This document shows, piece by piece, positions 6,616-10,403 of a stretch of DNA of 10,403 nucleotides. The stretch is from assembly GCA_938073925.1 (NCBI GenBank), contig CALJGH010000191.1:1-10403 (forward strand). The letters are read 5' to 3'. Origin of the DNA: an uncultured Nitrospinaceae bacterium. Its GTDB lineage: Bacteria; Nitrospinota; Nitrospinia; Nitrospinales; VA-1. The translations under genes and the position numbers were made by a program. The notes beneath the pieces are model-generated. The model did no database searches, was not told the DNA's origin, and worked only from the letters and a program-made list of their open reading frames with translations. Position 1 is the stretch's first letter; the number at the start of each line of letters is the position of its first letter.

Positions 6616-6684
6616 GCAGGCTGGCTTTTTGAAAGGAGAATAAAAGATGGAGTTAATTGTCGGATAATTTAAGAGGATGCAGAC

Positions 6685-7890
6685 TCAACGTCCAAAGGTT
6701 TCTGCGTAGAGTTTGAGACGTAACGCGTTCAGTTTGATAAACCCGTCAGCATCATTCTGGCTGTAACCATGGCTTTCTTCAAAGCTGGCTATATTCTGGT
6801 TATACAAAGATTTTTCAGCTTTCCGGCCAAGCACAATGACATTTCCTTTATACAACTTTAAGCGCACTTCACCGGTGACATGAGCCTGCATTTGGTCCAT
6901 CGTTTGCTGAATAAGTTCTCTTTCAGGAGAATACCAGAATCCGTTATAAATCATGCGCGCATAGGCCGGAATCAAAGAATCACGTAAAAACGTTACTTCA
7001 CGATCCAAAGTAATCGACTCAATGGCACGATGAGCTTGATGTAAAATAGTGCCCCCAGGGGTTTCATAGATACCCCGTGATTTCATACCCACGAACCGGT
7101 TCTCGACAATATCAATACGACCCACTCCATTATCACCGCCATATTGATTCAGTCGTTCCAATAATTTAGCAGGACTCATTTTCTCACCATTGATCGCAAC
7201 CGGATTCCCCGCCTGATATTGAATTTCAATAATCGTCGCTTTATCAGGAGCTTTTTCTGGAGAAACCGACAACATAAACATATCTTCATCCGGGCCAGAC
7301 CAAGGGTCTTCTAAAACTCCCCCTTCGTAACTGATATGAAACATATTCCGATCCATACTATAGGGCTTGTCCTTGGTTACAGGAACAGGGATGCCGTGAG
7401 CTACCGCATAATCGATCAATGCACTACGAGAATTCAAATCCCATTCTCTCCAGGGAGCGACAATAATAATTTCAGGGTTCAAAGTGTGATATGCCAATTC
7501 GAAGCGGACCTGATCGTTACCCTTCCCTGTGGAACCATGCGAAACGCCGTCTGCCCCTTCCATGTTTGCAATACGAATCTGCTCTTTAGCTATCAAAGGC
7601 CGTGCAATGGAAGTCCCTAAAAGGTAATCATGCTCATAGAAGGCATTGGCCCGTAACATGGGAAAAACAAAATCGGAGACAAACTCTTCACGCAAATCTT
7701 CGATATAAACCTTACTCGCACCAGTTGCTAAAGCTTTTTCCCGAACCGGGTCCAACTCCTGCCCCTGACCAACATCTGCGGCAAATGCAATGATCTCGCA
7801 ATCATATTTTTCCTTCAGCCATTTGATAATCACAGAAGTGTCCAACCCACCTGAATAAGCTAATACAATTTTTTTAATCTTGTTTCCCAT
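6685..7890 (-). CDS. argG: Argininosuccinate synthase
   Basis: It catalyses ATP-dependent condensation of citrulline and aspartate to argininosuccinate, the penultimate step of arginine synthesis, in the cytoplasm. The 401-residue length is normal for the bacterial enzyme. The ATP-binding motif AYSGGLDTS (residues 11-19) and the nucleotide/citrulline-binding motif GSTGKGNDQVRFE (119-131) are intact. Further family signatures are ADVGQGQE (38-45), HISYEGGVLEDP and a C-terminus with DADGFIKLNALRLKLY. The start at 7890 gives the expected N-terminus. A weak AGAAG lies about 6 nt upstream. No other arginine genes are adjacent. Upstream, 69 bp away, is the transaldolase gene on the same strand; downstream lies the regulator fossil. 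Both catalytic motifs are complete, so it should be functional. Confidence 0.97.
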   Translation of the reverse strand: MGNKIKKIVLAYSGGLDTSVIIKWLKEKYDCEIIAFAADVGQGQELDPVREKALATGASKVYIEDLREEFVSDFVFPMLRANAFYEHDYLLGTSIARPLIAKEQIRIANMEGADGVSHGSTGKGNDQVRFELAYHTLNPEIIIVAPWREWDLNSRSALIDYAVAHGIPVPVTKDKPYSMDRNMFHISYEGGVLEDPWSGPDEDMFMLSVSPEKAPDKATIIEIQYQAGNPVAINGEKMSPAKLLERLNQYGGDNGVGRIDIVENRFVGMKSRGIYETPGGTILHQAHRAIESITLDREVTFLRDSLIPAYARMIYNGFWYSPERELIQQTMDQMQAHVTGEVRLKLYKGNVIVLGRKAEKSLYNQNIASFEESHGYSQNDADGFIKLNALRLKLYAETFGR

Positions 7891-7959
7891 AGTTGTCTTC
7901 TAAGTTAAAGATTCTCCATACTGCAGAGATCAAATTAATCATTTATTGAGAGTCATACT

Positions 7960-9204
7960 CTATTTTAGAAATGATCGAATACGATCATCCAATGCATTTT
8001 GGTCTTTGGTAAACGATTGCAATGCGGATTGTGTCATCAAATCATCCAGCGCAATCGATTCCGGCCAGTTATCCAGACAAGGAATTTTTCCATGATCATG
8101 TATTTCTTTAAATTCTGCGTCACTGAAAGGATGAAACAGGTTCATATCATGTTTGCGACAGAACTCGACCAACTCATTCGCCGACATTTCATCCAATCCA
8201 TTTTCAGCCAGCAAAGCATCCACAAATGATATGAACGCTTCAGGCATTTCCCATAGACTTGGAAATCGTTTGGCCAGAGCATGGCTGACATCTATACCCG
8301 GCACAATGTCTTCCGCCAAATGCGATACTATTTGATCAGCGGATTTTCCTGATTCTTGAAATTCCTTTATCGCTTTTGGTGGAATGGTCAACACATCTAA
8401 TCCTGCCAAAAACGCAACTTGCTCCCCGCTTCGAATACTGGCACCAATCAATCGAGATTGTACATCCTTATATTTCTCCCGTGCCTCTATCAACGCATTT
8501 TGTGTTGCAAGAGTCACCTTTTCTCCCACCTGATCGCCAGAGCCTGCCTTGTGGTCAATAACCACCTGATTCAAGCGTCCCAGGAACACGTTGACGAAAT
8601 CCGGATTAGACAATCTAGCCGCCAGATAGTTCTGCCTTGCAGAGAACCCCAATGTAAAATTTACAGGAATTTTTTCCTGAGTTAATTTCCTAACCGCAAG
8701 ATAACCTTCTGGAGTGAGTGGAACTTTGATGATGAAGAATTCCGGGCAAACTTTGAAATACCTTCTACCATAATGCAGACTACGTTCAATATTTCTGGAA
8801 ACCGCCGGATGCAATTCGACACTCACCTTCACCTTAAAAGCCTGCACCAGCCGCAAAGCAATTTTGCAATTAATAACAAAACCTACTTCAAGAATAAGCT
8901 CCTCCTCAGAAAGCCCTAGCCCTTCCTCACGAATCTTACGAATGGTATCTTCGATGACCTCATCCATGACACCGCTTTGCACGACCTGATTGGCGAGGGT
9001 GTTATTGGTGGTCAAAGCCGTCATTTCCTGCTTCCAGATATCCTGAGCTTTTTCCAGCTCGCCTGTATCCACCCATAATTCACTTCCCAGAGTTTTTAAT
9101 CTGGCCAGCAAAGGATCAGACTCTGCTTGTGGAGCACTGCCTTCTACCTTTTCATAAGCCAAAGCATGTAGCACTTCGTCCAGCTTTTGACTAACGGTTG
9201 CCAT
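7960..9204 (-). CDS. tal: Transaldolase-family protein
   Basis: Transaldolases transfer a dihydroxyacetone unit between sugar phosphates in the non-oxidative pentose phosphate pathway. The 414-residue protein carries the Schiff-base lysine context FIIKVPLTPEG (K160), followed by IPVNFTLGFSARQN (179-192), which matches the typical N-x-T-L-x-F-S strand. An N-terminal ELWVDTGELE (42-51) supplies the conserved Asp (D46), and TTNNTLANQV takes the place of the usual TSNPTI. The order of these elements fits a (beta/alpha)8 transaldolase fold. Its length is greater than TalA/TalB (about 317) and it has about 100 residues of extra C-terminal sequence, so it belongs to a divergent, longer subgroup. A GAAAGGAT ribosome-binding site 6 nt before ATG 9204 overlaps the stop of pgi (13-bp gap), indicating cotranscription with pgi. 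Substrate specificity should not be assumed equal to TalB. Confidence 0.85.
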   Translation of the reverse strand: MATVSQKLDEVLHALAYEKVEGSAPQAESDPLLARLKTLGSELWVDTGELEKAQDIWKQEMTALTTNNTLANQVVQSGVMDEVIEDTIRKIREEGLGLSEEELILEVGFVINCKIALRLVQAFKVKVSVELHPAVSRNIERSLHYGRRYFKVCPEFFIIKVPLTPEGYLAVRKLTQEKIPVNFTLGFSARQNYLAARLSNPDFVNVFLGRLNQVVIDHKAGSGDQVGEKVTLATQNALIEAREKYKDVQSRLIGASIRSGEQVAFLAGLDVLTIPPKAIKEFQESGKSADQIVSHLAEDIVPGIDVSHALAKRFPSLWEMPEAFISFVDALLAENGLDEMSANELVEFCRKHDMNLFHPFSDAEFKEIHDHGKIPCLDNWPESIALDDLMTQSALQSFTKDQNALDDRIRSFLK

Positions 9205-9210
9205 ATTTAT

Positions 9211-9217
9211 ATCCTTT
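9211..9217 (-). promoter_or_regulatory. tal ribosome-binding site overlapping the pgi stop region
   Basis: On the minus strand AAAGGAT lies 6 nt before the tal start codon at 9204. It directly abuts the pgi stop codon (9218-9220), so tal translation is likely coupled to pgi termination. This also fixes the tal start. Confidence 0.7.
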
Positions 9218-10403
9218 CTAATATCCTGGTTTATTCAAAAGCTTGAACATATTTTTTTTATAGAATTCAACGCCTGGCTGATCAAACGGATTAACCCCAT
9301 TTAAGTAACCTGTCATAGCAACCGCTCTCTCAAAAAAATAAAATAACTGGCCTAATGCCTCAGGCGAGCGATCTTTGATAGTTATAGAAAGATTAGGGGC
9401 TCCACCCTCTTTATGTGCCAGAGCAACACCCTCGTAAGCCTTGTTGTTTACATGATCCAAGGTTTTTCCGGCGAGGTAGTTTAAACCGTCTGCATCATTT
9501 TGGGAAGCAGGTATTTTCAGCTGCCGGTTGGAGTTTTCCAGAAGAAGGAAGGTCTCAAAAATCGTACGCGGACCTTCCTGAATCCATTGTCCCATAGAAT
9601 GCAAATCGGTCGTAAACTCTACCGATGCGGGAAATATCCCCTTTCCATCTTTGCCTTCACTTTCTCCAGCCAATTGCTTCCACCATTCCGAAAAACGATA
9701 AAAAGCAGGTTGGAATGTTGCGAGAATTTCAGTGGTCATGCCCTTTTGATAGAGCAAGTGGCGAAACCCAGCATAACGGTAGGCATCATTTTCTTCTACA
9801 GAAGGACAGGAGTATAGATCCCTTCCTTTTAAAGCTCCAGCAATCACTTTTCCAATATCAATCCCTGCAATCGCCATCGGTAACAGTCCGACTGGAGATA
9901 AAACGGAGAATCGGCCGCCAATATCATCCGGTATTACAAACTTGCGATAACCTTGCTCTACCGCAAGTTGGTTGAGTGCCCCTTTGCTAGCATCTGTAGT
10001 GACCACAATCCTATTTTTGGCCCCGTCAGAACCGTATTTTTTCTCAATCAATTCCTTGAAGAAGCGAAAAGCAATAGCTGGTTCGGTAGTTGTTCCCGAT
10101 TTGGAAATAACATTCACACAAACGTCGCGGCCGGAGATCAAATCCATCAAGTCCGAATGATAATCAGAACTGATATTGTGACCGGAAAAATAGATGTCAG
10201 GGCCAGCGCCCTTACCCAATTGATTTGGAAAAGAAGATTTTAAAAACGTCAGCCCGGCTTGAGCCCCTATATAAGAACCACCGATACCAATGACGATAAA
10301 TACTTCGCATTGGTCGCGAAGGGACTTAGCGACCCTTTCAATCTCAACCAAGTTTGCAGCAGGATGCATCCATCCAAGAAAATCCGATCCGGGACCATTT
10401 CCT
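9218..10403 (-). CDS. pgi: Glucose-6-phosphate isomerase, 5' end outside window
   Basis: Pgi interconverts glucose-6-phosphate and fructose-6-phosphate in glycolysis/gluconeogenesis. The reading frame stays open to the window edge, with family-like residues GSDFLGW just before the internal ATG at 10369. That ATG is therefore internal, and about 394 residues of the C-terminal part are visible. Recognisable elements counted from Met 10369 are the phosphosugar-binding segment VIGIGGSYIGAQA (26-38), the SIS-domain loop SKSGTTTEPA (89-98), and the signature DIGGRFSVLSPVG (149-161). A C-terminal NPFDQPGVEFYK motif also fits. The length and motifs fit the shorter Bacillus-type branch. No frameshift or missing motif is seen. 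Downstream is tal, with a 13-bp gap and an overlapping ribosome-binding site. Confidence 0.95.
   Translation of the reverse strand, partial: GNGPGSDFLGWMHPAANLVEIERVAKSLRDQCEVFIVIGIGGSYIGAQAGLTFLKSSFPNQLGKGAGPDIYFSGHNISSDYHSDLMDLISGRDVCVNVISKSGTTTEPAIAFRFFKELIEKKYGSDGAKNRIVVTTDASKGALNQLAVEQGYRKFVIPDDIGGRFSVLSPVGLLPMAIAGIDIGKVIAGALKGRDLYSCPSVEENDAYRYAGFRHLLYQKGMTTEILATFQPAFYRFSEWWKQLAGESEGKDGKGIFPASVEFTTDLHSMGQWIQEGPRTIFETFLLLENSNRQLKIPASQNDADGLNYLAGKTLDHVNNKAYEGVALAHKEGGAPNLSITIKDRSPEALGQLFYFFERAVAMTGYLNGVNPFDQPGVEFYKKNMFKLLNKPGY

Noticed and set aside
6466..6672. Plus-strand 68-codon ORF in the argG/LpoA intergenic stretch
   Set aside because: It is antisense to the regulator fossil, which explains the coding-like composition. 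No ribosome-binding site or family motif is seen.
7949..7961. AGAGT-CAT-ACTCT hairpin downstream of tal
   Set aside because: The stem is only 5 bp, overlaps the tal stop codon, and no T-run follows on the minus strand, so it does not support a terminator.
1..10403. CRISPR arrays, transposases, integrases, tRNA or rRNA genes, riboswitches
   Set aside because: No regularly spaced direct repeats, mobile-element proteins or conserved RNA gene segments were recognised on either strand.

Overview
This 10.4-kb window comes from a Gram-negative bacterial chromosome of moderately low G+C (roughly 40% by eye). It carries housekeeping genes and no sign of mobile elements. The gene content (class A penicillin-binding protein with an OB domain, TPR plus periplasmic-binding-protein fusion, DUF5069, TatA, a PilR/NtrC-type regulator remnant) would fit the Nitrospinota, Nitrospirota or Deltaproteobacteria-like groups. 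That placement is an inference from family style and is not established.

Layout: (1) 1-352, plus strand, is the 3' end of a broken gene for a multi-pass membrane protein of the lysylphosphatidylglycerol-synthase-TM/flippase-like family, with one in-frame stop and one single-base deletion. (2) 369-773, minus strand, is tatA, convergent with that pseudogene. (3) 774-953 is a divergent regulatory region with a good sigma-70-type promoter for the plus-strand genes and an 11-bp inverted repeat flanking a weak tatA promoter candidate. (4) 954-4334, plus strand, is a three-gene cluster: a small leucine-rich-repeat protein, a DUF5069 protein and a class A PBP (PBP1A type). (5) 4338-6407, minus strand, is a TPR plus periplasmic-binding-fold protein resembling the PBP activator LpoA, ending 3 bp from the PBP gene tail to tail. 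(6) 6383 to about 6615, minus strand, is an unannotated, frameshifted fossil of the C-terminal Fis-type DNA-binding domain of an NtrC/PilR-class regulator. Its stop codon overlaps an internal ATG of the LpoA-like gene as ATGA. (7) 6685-10403, minus strand, is pgi (5' end outside the window), a transaldolase-family gene and argG, all codirectional.

Functional themes: peptidoglycan synthesis (PBP1A and a candidate periplasmic activator), protein export (TatA), and central carbon and arginine metabolism (Pgi, transaldolase, ArgG). The sugar-phosphate genes pgi and tal are tightly coupled, with the tal ribosome-binding site overlapping the pgi stop codon. The most informative non-obvious content is the two decayed genes at 1-352 and 6383-6615, which neither contain long ORFs nor stand out by ORF calling. 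They suggest local gene loss or rearrangement next to argG and next to tatA. I found no convincing new multi-gene system, CRISPR array, RNA gene or mobile element.
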